Positions 24,801 to 36,800 of a DNA stretch of 64,000 bases are shown here, piece after piece. Source of the stretch: Phlebotomus papatasi. Its lineage: Eukaryota > Arthropoda > Insecta > Diptera > Psychodidae. Under the pieces are notes generated by a model. It saw nothing but the letters and a program-made list of their open reading frames with translations. It was not told the DNA's origin and made no database searches. Every line of letters starts with the position of its first letter. Position 1 is the first letter of the stretch. The translations under genes were made by a program, and so were the position numbers. Location of the stretch: the NCBI RefSeq assembly GCF_024763615.1, contig NC_077222.1:25358001-25422000 (forward strand), read 5' to 3'.

Positions 24801-27800
24801 TTATGGTTAATAATTAAAGGTTTATGACACATTGAAGTTTAAGGTTTTGAGCACCAGATAGCGCTTTCACCGCCAATTTTGAACTGAATCCGGAACACTT
24901 AAATCTTTATCTTGCTTTATCTTCAGCTTCTTTTTTGGCAACTAGCTTGTAGGGGAAAATGCCCATGCTTCGTACGATCCCAAGCTTCATAATGACTAAG
25001 TTTTTTCTACATTTCTTAATAAATGTGACTCCGCAATATATATTAAAAATTAGGCACTTTTCCATAATTACGATCGTATACCGATTTTCTATTCTTAAAC
25101 TAACAAACAAATTGAACATTTTGGGATATGTGTTAATTTGATATTCCACAATGCATTACGATTTCTTATACAGACTTTTAATTCTTGATCTTGATCTTGG
25201 TCTCAGAATTGAGGCTAGATTTTTATCTATTAATTTTATGTATGTTAATTAATGATGTTAATTGCAGACAACGCGACGTGTTAAGCGCAATAATCCTCTA
25301 GATTAATTGCATTTTGCCTACATGCAAAATATACAATTATTTAGCAAAATAATTGTATTTTTAGGAAAGTCTAATATAGATAAGAGACATATATTTTTTT
25401 TATATTTTGGTTTATTGGATTTTGCTAAATTATTCAAATGAAACTATCATCAAGTGTTTAATTAAGTGAGATTCCATTCATTTAATTGGACATATGATCA
25501 ATCATTGTAACAAATTATTTATTGATTTAATATGGTCGGAGAAATTTTTGTATTAATTTTTAATCAATGAACTTATATGTTAAGTTTTCCAGAATTACTT
25601 AACCTTGCTTCATTTCACTTAACAAATGAAATTTTGAAGTAGTCTACCGTGAAAGGTAGGACAGATAGGGATCTGCTAGAAGAAAAAGAATCTTTAACCC
25701 TTTAAGAACGAGAATGTCAAAAATTAAGGGTCAGAAAAAATAATTTTTTCTAACTTTTTAGAACAAAATACAACTTTAGAAGACTGTAGGCAAAGTTTCA
25801 TTTTTGGGTGACCGATGACCCAATCGTCCTTAAAGGGTTAAATGAAATGGAAGTAAATTGAAAGTAGTTTGGATAAAATCTAGCACGAAACAGTATACAA
25901 TCAAACATAATATGGGGTAAAATGAAACACAATATGGGGTAGAAGTAAACCCAACAAGGGATAGAACAATTTCCAAAGCTATTTCAACATTTTATGATTG
26001 AATGAATCACTATAAACTTCTTGGAAGTACTGGATTTCTGAAGTGCAATGGCTTATGTATGATGTGCGTACGAAATTTCAAAACTGTTTTCGATGTACTT
26101 GTATTCCATGTCTCTCAAACAAGTTTATGGTATAAACTTACACGAAATTACTCAGTTGGTTTATAAATAGAAGAGGAAATTAGCTAAAAAGGAATCTCTT
26201 GCATTTCTTGCATCTTGAAGGCAATAACATACAACTTTATGAATGAAAATATGTGACAAGTGACTCTATACTCATCTTATGACAAATCTCGTTTATTCTC
26301 AATCACTTTTTTAATACACGCGACTTTTTTGTTGTTGGTTTTTCTCAAACTCCATCTCATCAACCATGCATGGTGTGTATCTCTTGTAATTGGCGGGAAT
26401 CTCTGGGTTTTCACTTAATGGCCCTTTCATGGGGGAATTCCCCGACATTGCAATGAAAAAAAAAAGACATATCCATGATGTGTAACATTAAATTGATAGG
26501 CATAACATTAAATGAAATACAAAACGGGTTTCCGTTCAATCTTAAGATGCAGTCTTTCTAAAAATAGGTCTTTTTTGCTGAGTGCTTTTGAAAGATTTGC
26601 CAGTGCAGCAATTTTAGTTAAGACACGTCCTTGCTTATTTAGGAAGACATTTAAGGCTGAAATTTAATTAACAATGCCATGACAATGTGCTAATTACACT
26701 GTAGAAAATTGATAATATAGCATTCTGATATAACTTTTAACCCAATTTTCTAGTTGATAATTTTCTTCTACCAGTAGAATAAGGTGCCTCTATTGTGTGG
26801 AAATATTTACTCGTTAAATTTATTTCATTGAGTAAAGTTGGTTTTTGAATTTATTTTTTTGGGTGGAGAGCTGTATTTAGGAGTTTTTTTTTCTTTTTTA
26901 AATAAAAGTAGTTTCTTGGAAGTGTTTTGAAAAAATCATTTTGAAAGTTCTCACAGATGTTCAGACAAGTCACTGTGGTTGATATTTTGACTTTCAAATT
27001 TAATTTAATTACGTGAAATTGTGTGAAATGATTTCATGGAATGATTTATCTTTCTCAAGAATTCAAGGAAAGCTACTAAGAGAAATTTTTCGTGATAAAT
27101 ATGATCCTTCATCGTTTTAACAAAAGATGGACTTGATTCTTTTGTTCAGCTAAAATTAGTATGATATTTCCGTTGTTTATTTCAATAATCAAAAAATTTA
27201 GGTCATGAAACTTCAAGATAAACATTGCTACAAAATTTGAACATTTTTAGCGCGAAATAAAAACAAAGATTTGTTAATTCGACAAATTACATGTTTGAAA
27301 ATTTTATCTAACCCAAACAGTTAGAGATATCGACTTTCGGTTCTCGTGACCATCCATTATGTCTAGACGTGTTTTTATTATTCATATTTCTTGGATATCT
27401 GACAATACTTTATCAAAAGTAAGTACGAAACCTTAACATTGGTTCACTAATTAGACCCTCGTCTTCAATTTGAATTTTTTTTTACCATAAATTTTATCAA
27501 ATTATCGCAATTCTATTAAGATTCCCAATTTTCTAGTTGCAATTTGCAAATTAAATACTTGTTACAAAGACCACAAAAATCCGACCTATAAAAACAAAAC
27601 TTCTTAATTTAGCTAAATACTAAATAAAAAAACAGGTTAGAAGTAGAAAATAATTGTCTCAAAACACATAACAAAGTGATTCAGTCACATTTAAGTGGCT
27701 TTCAAGAGAAATCTATAAACTCGGGAGTTTTTTCCCATATTCCCCAAAACTTCCCATTACGCCCAATTTGGTTCAGTTTAGTAATTCAGTAGCTGACCAC

Positions 27801-30800
27801 GTGAATCATATTTGCTGTTCTCGTGAAATATCAACCACATGGTGAATGTAATACAATCTGCGTGAACACCGCATGATATTGACGGATGATTATCTTCATG
27901 TTTTCTATTGTGTACAATTTTCAGACTCTCAATCGGTGTGAGTCGATGGGGGCATTCGGATATAGAACCCTACTGCAGTATGTGGATTCTAATGACTTGC
28001 AAGGACTCAAAACACTTCTGGACACTCGACATCTGCCGGTGGATGATCGAGATGAGAATCAGACGACGATACTCATGGTGTGTTCAGCACGTGGGATGGT
28101 GTCCTTTGTTAGGGAGTTGATTGCCCGAGGTGCTGATGTTCAGGTAAGTCAAGGTTATTTTTTTGAGGTTATGTGATCCTTACCGGTGTTATACTAAAGT
28201 TATAGAAATAATCACTGGGGCTCAAAAATCTTTGGGTAACTGGTGGATCTGTTAGTCGTTCCTTGACGTCTGAAGATCCTTCATATGATCACAACGGATA
28301 AGTTCAGTGAAACCTTTTACAACTAAAGGTTCCGCAACGCTTAGTCTTAGACTGCATTTCTAAATTTCCCTTAAGCCTAGAGTTCCTTACACTGTTATAC
28401 GGGCTTCAGACCTAAGGCTTAGCCATATGGCTTAACTTCTCTAATATCTTATCAGTCAAGATTTTTTGGAAAATATTGACATAGGATTGGTTTATTAAAG
28501 GCAAATCACCTATTACATTTTGAAAAATCAATAAAATCGGTTGCTGTTTAAGGTTTTGAGACCCTTGGGAACTGGGCTAAACCTCTAGTCTGAAGACGGC
28601 CTTACAATCGAAAAGCTTGATAGAACCTGTGCCATCTGAAAATTTTGCATAATACCTTAATCCTTGAACTGGATTTCATTCGTAGGCTTCCCTGAACCTT
28701 GAAGATCCTGGTCCTTGTCACAACAAATACGTTCGATCAAAGCTTTTAAAATGGAAAGTTCTGTTAGGTTTAGCGAGATATATTTAAAGAGCCTTACTAG
28801 GATTGAGATCTATGACTACGCTTAATCCTTATGTAACTGAAGATTCCGACCCTTGTTACAACGAATACGTTCGATGAAACATTTTATAATTTAAAGTTCC
28901 ATGAGGTTTAGTCAAGGGTTTAGCCAGATATGTTTAGAGATTCTTACTAGAATTAATGATTAATTAATGATGACATTGATCTTATGGAGGAATTTTCGGT
29001 CTAATGGGTTGTAGCAGATAGTGAACGGGAAAATAGACCTCTCTTGACTTTTTCTCTTTAATTCTTCACGACGTTTCGAAGATGGATGTCCTCTTCATCA
29101 GGTTTCGAATGTGGAGAGAAAATCTGCTGCTGCAATACACTTGAACTTTTTTACAATTCTTCATTCTGAAGTTCACCATACAATGTACTGACACCAAAAC
29201 AAGGATGACATTGATCTTTCCTTATGTAGCTGACGGTTCTTTTGGATTTGACTTGCGTTTGAAGACCCCTATTTGAATCACAACCAAATGGACTTGATCG
29301 AACCTTTGGTAACCGAAACTTCTCCTAAATTTAGATATAGGTTTCGTCCATGAACGTCTGTGACGTCTGAAGATCCTTAGGACTACAACAGATTGGTTCG
29401 ATTTGAACGAATCTTATCTGAAGGGTCTTCTTTTTTAATCTAGAATTTGTCTTTAAGTTTCCTTTACGTTCCTGGAAGTTCTACTAGGTTTACGATAAGA
29501 TTTTTTCACAGGTCCCCTATCTATATTAAGATATATAAGGTGCTTTGAAGTCCTAGAATGCTTTAGGATAAACTTTAGTCCTAGTCCTTATCAATAAGCT
29601 CCCCTTCTTGGGATAGTTCTCAATCCAATCCCTTGCTTAGGCCGAGGACATTGACAATTGGACACCCCTGTTGTGTGCTGCCAAAGCAGGGCATGTTGAA
29701 GTGGTTCAGCTACTGCTAGAGCACGATGCAAACCAGGAGCATCGGGATATGGGCGGCTGGTCAGCCTTAATGTGGAGTTCCTATAAGGGTCACACAGACG
29801 TGGTAGCGCTATTGCTGCAAAGAGGTGCCGATATACATGCCCATGGAAATTACCATCTGGGTCCGTTGCTGTGGGCAGCAGGACGGGGTCACAAAGAGAT
29901 TGTGGAAATGCTGGTTCAGCGTGGAGCAAAAGTGAATGTTGGTGATAAGTATGGAACGACGGCATTGGTATGGGCTTGCCGGAAGGGAAATGCCGAGATT
30001 GTAGACATTCTGCTGAAGGCGGGAGCAAATGTAGATACTGCTGGAATGTACTCGTGGACACCGCTTTTGGTCTCTGTAGCGGGTGGGCATCAGGAGTGTG
30101 TTACACTGTTGTTGGAGAAAAGACCCAATGTCAATGCACTGGACAAAGATGGGCTCACAGCGTTGTCGATAGCATGTCGGGAGGGGCTTCAGGATACAGC
30201 CTCGGCCTTGATAGCAGCTGGAGCTTATGTTAATATTCAAGATCGTGCTGGAGACACGCCTTTGATACATGCCGTGAAGGGAGGTCATCGAGGTGTGGTG
30301 GAAGCACTCCTTAAGCGGCACGTTGACATAGACATACAGGGAAAGGAACGCAAAACAGCACTGTATACAGCAGTAGAGAAAGGTCATGCGACAATTGTTA
30401 AGCTCCTATTAGCCTCGAATCCGGATGTGGAATTAGCAACGAAAGATGGAGATACGTCACTGCTAAAAGCTGTGCGAAATCGCCATCTGGATATTGTGCA
30501 CATGCTGCTGGAGAAGAAGGCCAAAGTTAGTGCTGTAGACAGGAGAGGTGATACATGTCTTCATATTGCTATGAGAGCTCGATCGAAAGCCATTGTAGAG
30601 GCTCTGTTGCGTAATCCCAAGAACAGCAAACTTCTCTACAGAGCGAATAAAGCCGGAGAGACTCCCTACGGACTGGATACTGTGCACCAGAAGACGATTT
30701 TGGGGCAGGTGTTTGGTGCTAGGCCATTGAATACCAATGAGGATTCAGAAGGGATGCTGGGCTATGAGTTGTATTCATCAGCACTGGCAGATGTTCTAAG

Positions 30801-33800
30801 TGAACCTACTCTTACAACACCCATTACAGTGGGCCTGTATGCAAAATGGGGGAGTGGGAAGAGTTTCCTGTTAGCTAAATTGAGAGACGAGATGAAGAGT
30901 TTTGCGAGGCAGTGGGCTGAGCCCCCGATCAAAGCCCCTTGGCTGCTTTTCACTGTCTGCCTACACATCTGCCTGCTAATCGGTATTGTTGTAGGTCTGA
31001 GTAGTTGGTCTTATATTTGGGGTCTGTCAGCGGCTGGTGGAGCTCTTGTTTTGATCTATACTGCCATCCTGGCGATCAGGTTTGCCAGTCGAAGGTATGA
31101 CGTCTCCTGGGCTTACTCATTCCATCATGGGCTTATGAAGCGCATTGGACGTTTGAATTTGATAATGAAGGTGGCATTTTGTCATCCACCGGGAGCCCAT
31201 GGAGATCCGCATGCCATGCCAGTACGATTTCACTTTGCTGAGGCTAGCAGTGCTGCGCCTAGTGGTGAAGGAGCTGTTGGTCATATGCTCGCTTCCCTCT
31301 TTGAAGCCATTGAGTCTCACTACGGATCCCTACCGACTCGACTTTTCCGCGCCTTCCGACCCAAACACTCCTCTTCGAGTCACTGGAGATGGCGGAGAAT
31401 GTGTTGCATGCCCCTGATCTTGCTTTTTGAACTTGCTCTGGCAGTCAGTGCGGCTGGACTGACCTTGCTCATTCTCTATCTTAGCAATCTCGATGCTGAG
31501 CATAATGACGCCATCGTCATTGCTCTATATGCACTGGGATCGGTTCTGCTGGTAGGGTTTGTAGGGAATCTTCATTCTTGGGCTAAAGCTCTGAGAGCAC
31601 TGTTCTTCTCCCAGGGAAGACAGCTCAAGAAAGCCATGACATCGGCTGATCATTCATCTCTGACAGCCCTAGGTGCTGAAGTCTCCCTCATGGCTGATAT
31701 GATCAGGGTGAGTATCTTAGAACTTTATGTTCTTCAGATTACTTGAAGTCCTCAGTCATAATTTGTTCTTGTAGTGTTTGGATGCATTTACCGGTCAACA
31801 GAGTCGTCTTGTTGGAGTAGTTGATGCTCTAGACTCGTGCGATACTGAGAGAACTCTGACAATGCTTAATGCAATTCAGACGCTTCTTTCATCACCAAAT
31901 CGTCCTTTTGTATTACTTCTGGCTGTGGATCCTCATGTGATCGCCAAAGCAGCAGAAGCTAATAGTAGACGCTTGTTTACGGAGGGAGGAATTGGTGGTC
32001 ATGATTTCTTGCGCAATCTCGTGCATTTGCCGGTGTATCTGCAGAATTCGGGGTTGAGGAAAGTGCAGAGGGCTCAGAATACTGCCTTGGCGTACCGAAG
32101 GAACATCTCCGATGCTGTTGATGATCCAATTTTGAGTCATTCGGCATCGGCGAGGCGTCTGTCAAATGCTTCGGAGATTATGTCGAGTCAGGAAAAGCTA
32201 CGAGCTCCGCCGGGAACTTCGCGTGGTGGATCGAAGAAGTTGAGGTTATCGGATTCAGTAGCCAGTTCTATTGGTTCAAATCTCCACCGAGTTGGACAGA
32301 ATCCACAGGGAACACTGGATATGTCTAAGATTCTCCTGACTGATGATTACTTCAGCGATGTGAATCCGAGAAGCATGAGACGCTTGATGAATGTGATCTA
32401 CATTACAGTTCGTCTGCTCAAAGCATTCCAAATTGACTTTAGTTGGTATCGTCTCAGTTCGTGGATCAACTTGACGGAACAGTGGCCAGTGAGAGCGAGT
32501 ATGATTGTGCTGCAGCATGATCAAAATGGTGAATCTTTGGATGATTCGACATCTCTGCAATCTGTCTATGACAAGTGAGTGACAGTTGAATTCCAGCAAA
32601 CTTCAGTATGTGATTGTTCGTTTTATGATTTTAGGGTTAGACCCAAAATTAGCTGTCTGCGAGAAGCTGCAGCTCTTTTGGAACTTGATCGGGATGAGAG
32701 GAAACTCGATGCATTTCTCCAGCTTCACAAGTCTGACCTACTTGTGGCTGATTTGAGAATATTCCTTCCTTTTACCATCAATCTCGATCCCTATCTTAGA
32801 AAGGTCCTCAAAGGTAAGGGAACTCGCCCTGTAGAGTTTTATTGTACATTGGCTTAATTTTATGTTTCTGGGAACGTTTTTTTTGCAGAGGATCAACAAG
32901 CAATGGAGGACGAGGGAATAATCATTCCAATAAAACCAAATGCACCATTAAATCCTCGTTCCAGTCTTCCACGCTTTCCGCAGCCTTATCCGCCTTATCA
33001 GAATATCTTTGCAGCTGCCACAAATCCGGCAATTCCTTTGTTAACTTACCAGTCCTACCATGCAAAGCCACCGCCTGTGCCCACAGTTGAAAGTCTCAAA
33101 AAGAAAGTTCAACCACAATCCAGTGACACATCACAGACTGCTCTTGCTGACATTTTGACAAGTGTTCCTGTGAGTTGCTATAAAATATTTCCGTTCTCGT
33201 AATTGACAAGAAACGTCATAAATTATGGCATCTGATTTTTTTTGCAAATTTTTTCAGGCAAATTTGCATCAAATCCGACTATCCAAGTTAAATGTGAACG
33301 GCCTCAGTGATTTACTGCAGCAAATTGATGAGCTGCGACCTGCCTTAGATAATCTTCTTCCAGCATTGAAGCAACACTCCATTTCTGGTCGTGTCTTAAT
33401 GCACTGTGATCTTCAAGAGTTGAAAATTGTAAGTGCGACGAGTTTTTCCAATTTTATTGATTTCAGAGGAAGTTTGTGGTGATGGTGTAAAATGTCAATT
33501 TAATCGCCTTGATTTTTCAGTTACTTAATTTAAGCTTTGGTCATTGGGAAATATTCAGATTACTCATTATAACACTGAGAAATCTGGAGAAACACCAGCC
33601 AACATCGACGGTGCGCGTGCAAGATGATGATAACATTGATAGTCAAAATATTCAACCACCAACGTCATCGGCGTCCAACTATTCGCGCCAAAAACCACAA
33701 AGTATCATGGAGAAACAGGTAATGACCATGCAAAAAGCCATACCTTTTCCTATAATTTCTCACTATGCTTACAAAAATCAAAATTGGTTTATCTGGTTCT

Positions 33801-36800
33801 GGAAATTGGGAATGCTTTTTGGTTTCTAAGAAAAAAAAAGAACAAACTTGAATGATGATCTTTTATGTTCAATCTTTTCATGCAGCAAAGGGTGCACGAT
33901 TATGAATTGATGCAGGTGTGTGATTGTTTTTTAAATGAAATTAAGCAAGAAATGTAATTCCCACGAAAGGCAAAATTCCTGATGATTCACACATTTTATT
34001 ATGTTTTGATTTGGATTTGTATGTTGTTTCCAAGTTTTTGATAGAGCCATTAAGGCACGTGTAACGAATTCAGAAATCTTTTGGTTTGGAATATAGTTTA
34101 CTTTTTTTGTATGCTTTCATTTGAATTCGCACCTTATCTGTTTTAGTATTTTTAAAATGCATTGTAGGCTATTCTCCAACAGTGCACAATATAGCTCTAT
34201 TTCTAAATTCTTGCAATTCGATATTAACATGAACGATTCCGAAAAAAACAGAGGTGGAATACTCTTCTGTGCAGAATGTTTAAAATATATATTTTTTAAA
34301 TCAGCGATAATATCACACTTTGTTATTTTCTACAATCAGCTCTCTGATTTCTGGCACGATATCCGAATGACAGCTGTCAAATACTTTCAAAATCCTAGTT
34401 CACGGTATACATCGGGAACTCAAACTCTAGGCAATACGAAAAGAGTTTTCAAGGTTTTCAACTTTCACAAGCGAACATAGGAAAAGTCCTGGTGGAAGTA
34501 CATTGCGCCAGTTCATCACGATAGATTAAAAACTATTTACTCAAACATATACAGGAATATTTTTTTGTGTGAGCTTAAATCCCATTATAATTTCACAGAA
34601 TTAAATGCATTTAAAAAAAAGTTGAGAAAGTTTTGGTAGCAGAAATAGCAGAATTTTTAGTAAAAAGACTAATATAAAATTCTCTAACATTTTCTGTAGA
34701 CTCAATCAATCGGCTCTTTTTCAATCGGGCGTCAAATTTTGTTGACAATTTTCACGTTTAATTATGAAGCTAATTCGCTCAAATTCGCTGTAATTCTTTG
34801 TATTTTATCGTGATTCTTTTTAACATATAAACATATAAAATTTTAACATATAAAATTACTTTGCATCATATTTTACTCATGTAGGGAAAAGTATTCTCCC
34901 TTCGAACGTTCATGCCTTCGAATAATGTGAATTTTCTTTTATTTTCCTAAGAGACTTTCACATTTCTATTAAATATTAGTAAGATTATCATCGATTATTG
35001 ATAATTATGTGTAGGTCTCTTAGGAAAAATAAGAGAAACTTCACATTATTCGAAGGCATGTACGTTCAAAGGGAGAGTACTTTCCCCTACTACATGACGT
35101 TAATATCTCTTACGTCAAATTATGGCTTTTATCAATGATTTAGCTGTGATTTTAAAGGTTAATCCACAAATTATTTGTCAATCAACAACTTATTAAGTGT
35201 CTGTAAAGTATTTGAAAGCGATTTTTTTGTATGGCATTTGACTTGTCGGGAAATGACAGAAATTAAAGCAAGTAACCAACCTCTAGCCTAGTAGTCAGCT
35301 TCCAAAGTAAATAAACTACGTGTTTCTGGGTGTTTCGGCTGGTGTTTTACTAAACTTTTAAACAAAAATTTCTTGTTCCGGCTCAAAGGATCAAAAATGT
35401 ACCTTTCCAAGAGATTTCGAAGAAAATCTACTTGACACCACTTTTTGAACTCAAATAAACTTAAAGATATTCTCTCTGTGCAGTCTTTTGCACAGTTTAT
35501 GCACTCTTAACACTAAATTTTCACTGTATGTAATTTAATTAGCCTGATATTCATTAAATTTGAAGGATTTTTCTCGATTTTCTGATGACGCTTTGACAGA
35601 GAAAAATCTTCTACTTCTTCCCCTCGTGAATGGCTTGAAGTTAGTCACGTATTGGTTATTGCTCAGTTCCCTTGAGCAATTTGCTCAGTTTCAAATAAAA
35701 GTCAGTTGAAATGAATAATTTTGGGTAAATTAATCCCGACTGATTCGCATATTTCAAGTTTGTTAGAATAACAACAAAATAAGAATTCAATGGAAAAGTC
35801 TTGTTTTTTGTATTATTTGAAGACTAATTTTGTTTCCCTCTACTTTGTTGTTTTTTTTTTAGAGAAACCGCAGAGGAATTATTTATTGGTTAGTGATCAA
35901 TTTGATATAATTAGTTTAGAGTTTTTGCGTTCCTTCCTCTGAATGCGCATCACAAATTAATCATCCTGCTTATTCACCTTCTCAATTGGTTTTTAAAAGT
36001 CGATAATTTAGAGACAGAGTTAGATTTAGTCACTTTTCATACACATTTTTCTAAAAGTTCTAATTACTGAAGAAGTTAAGAAAGAAATTTTCCGTTCAAT
36101 GTATGTTTTGCATTGTTCGATTTTTGTCCAACAGGTGACACTGGAGGAGCAGATGATCTGCGGAGCCCTTCAGACACTCAACGAGGAGGCATTTGAGGAT
36201 GTTGTGGGGAGTAGCGAACGAGGTGGTACGGGAAGTCAGACAGCAGGTGAGATTTTGCATCCATTAGATCCGATTAGGGAGAGCTTTGAGTTCAGCTCAC
36301 CCGGCTCCGACTTTGGGAGCGGTGTTCACACAGTGATGATCCCAACGTCACCCTACCCAGCTGATCTAACTGATAACACTGATCCCGTTCCCACGGTGAT
36401 CGTCATGTCGCCACCATTTACACAAAATATTGACGATACGCCACTTTAATCTCTGTGTTTGCTGTACAGTGATGTTCATTTTTGCTCTTCCTCCGTTCTT
36501 CTGAACAATGAATATCTTTTAGAGAATTTTATTTTTATATTTTTTTTTTAATTAGTACCAGTGAGAGTTTGAGTAAAAGCATTAGTTTTGACAAAATGCC
36601 TGTGTTTGATTTTTTTGTAAAAAGCATTTTTGAAAAAATTAAGAAGGATGAGTAAATTATTAAGGATCAGTGATAGACTTTTTTTCGACAAATAACAAAG
36701 TATACAATAACAAGTATTTGGAATTTGACGACTACTACAAATTGCGTAACATTTTTCTTGGTTGATTTTGACTTCTTGAGTAAGCTCCGCCTACAAATAA

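Larger units (their letters stand above)
12853..27924 (+). other. Kidins220 intron 1 (~15 kb)
   Basis: GT at 12853, AG at 27923-27924. It carries the GCATGC array, a SINE, many MITEs and a GC-richer island at ~19450-20560 that may be a second promoter. No other coding exon was recognised; 14340-17430 and 25850-27900 hold nothing that I can name. Confidence 0.6.
28144..29640 (+). other. Kidins220 intron 2
   Basis: GTAAGT donor, TTAG acceptor. Contains one MITE (28401-28604) and one minus-strand hammerhead-like repeat (about 29000-29220). The remainder shows loosely repeated TGAAGATCCT-type words and no exon. Confidence 0.75.
33916..36134 (+). other. Kidins220 intron before the terminal exon
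   Basis: GTGTGT donor, CCAACAG acceptor. Holds a partial TA-type MITE (34695-34821) and a fold-back (34881-35090). No further exon could be supported. Confidence 0.65.

Noticed and set aside
29591..30387. Long minus-strand open frames opposite the ankyrin exon
   Set aside because: They mirror the codon bias of the real plus-strand Kidins220 exon and show no family resemblance.
35863..35888. Possible extra Kidins220 micro-exon after a strong polypyrimidine tract (AG before 35863, GTTAGT after 35888)
   Set aside because: 26 nt would break the phase between the exons ending at 33915 and starting at 36135.
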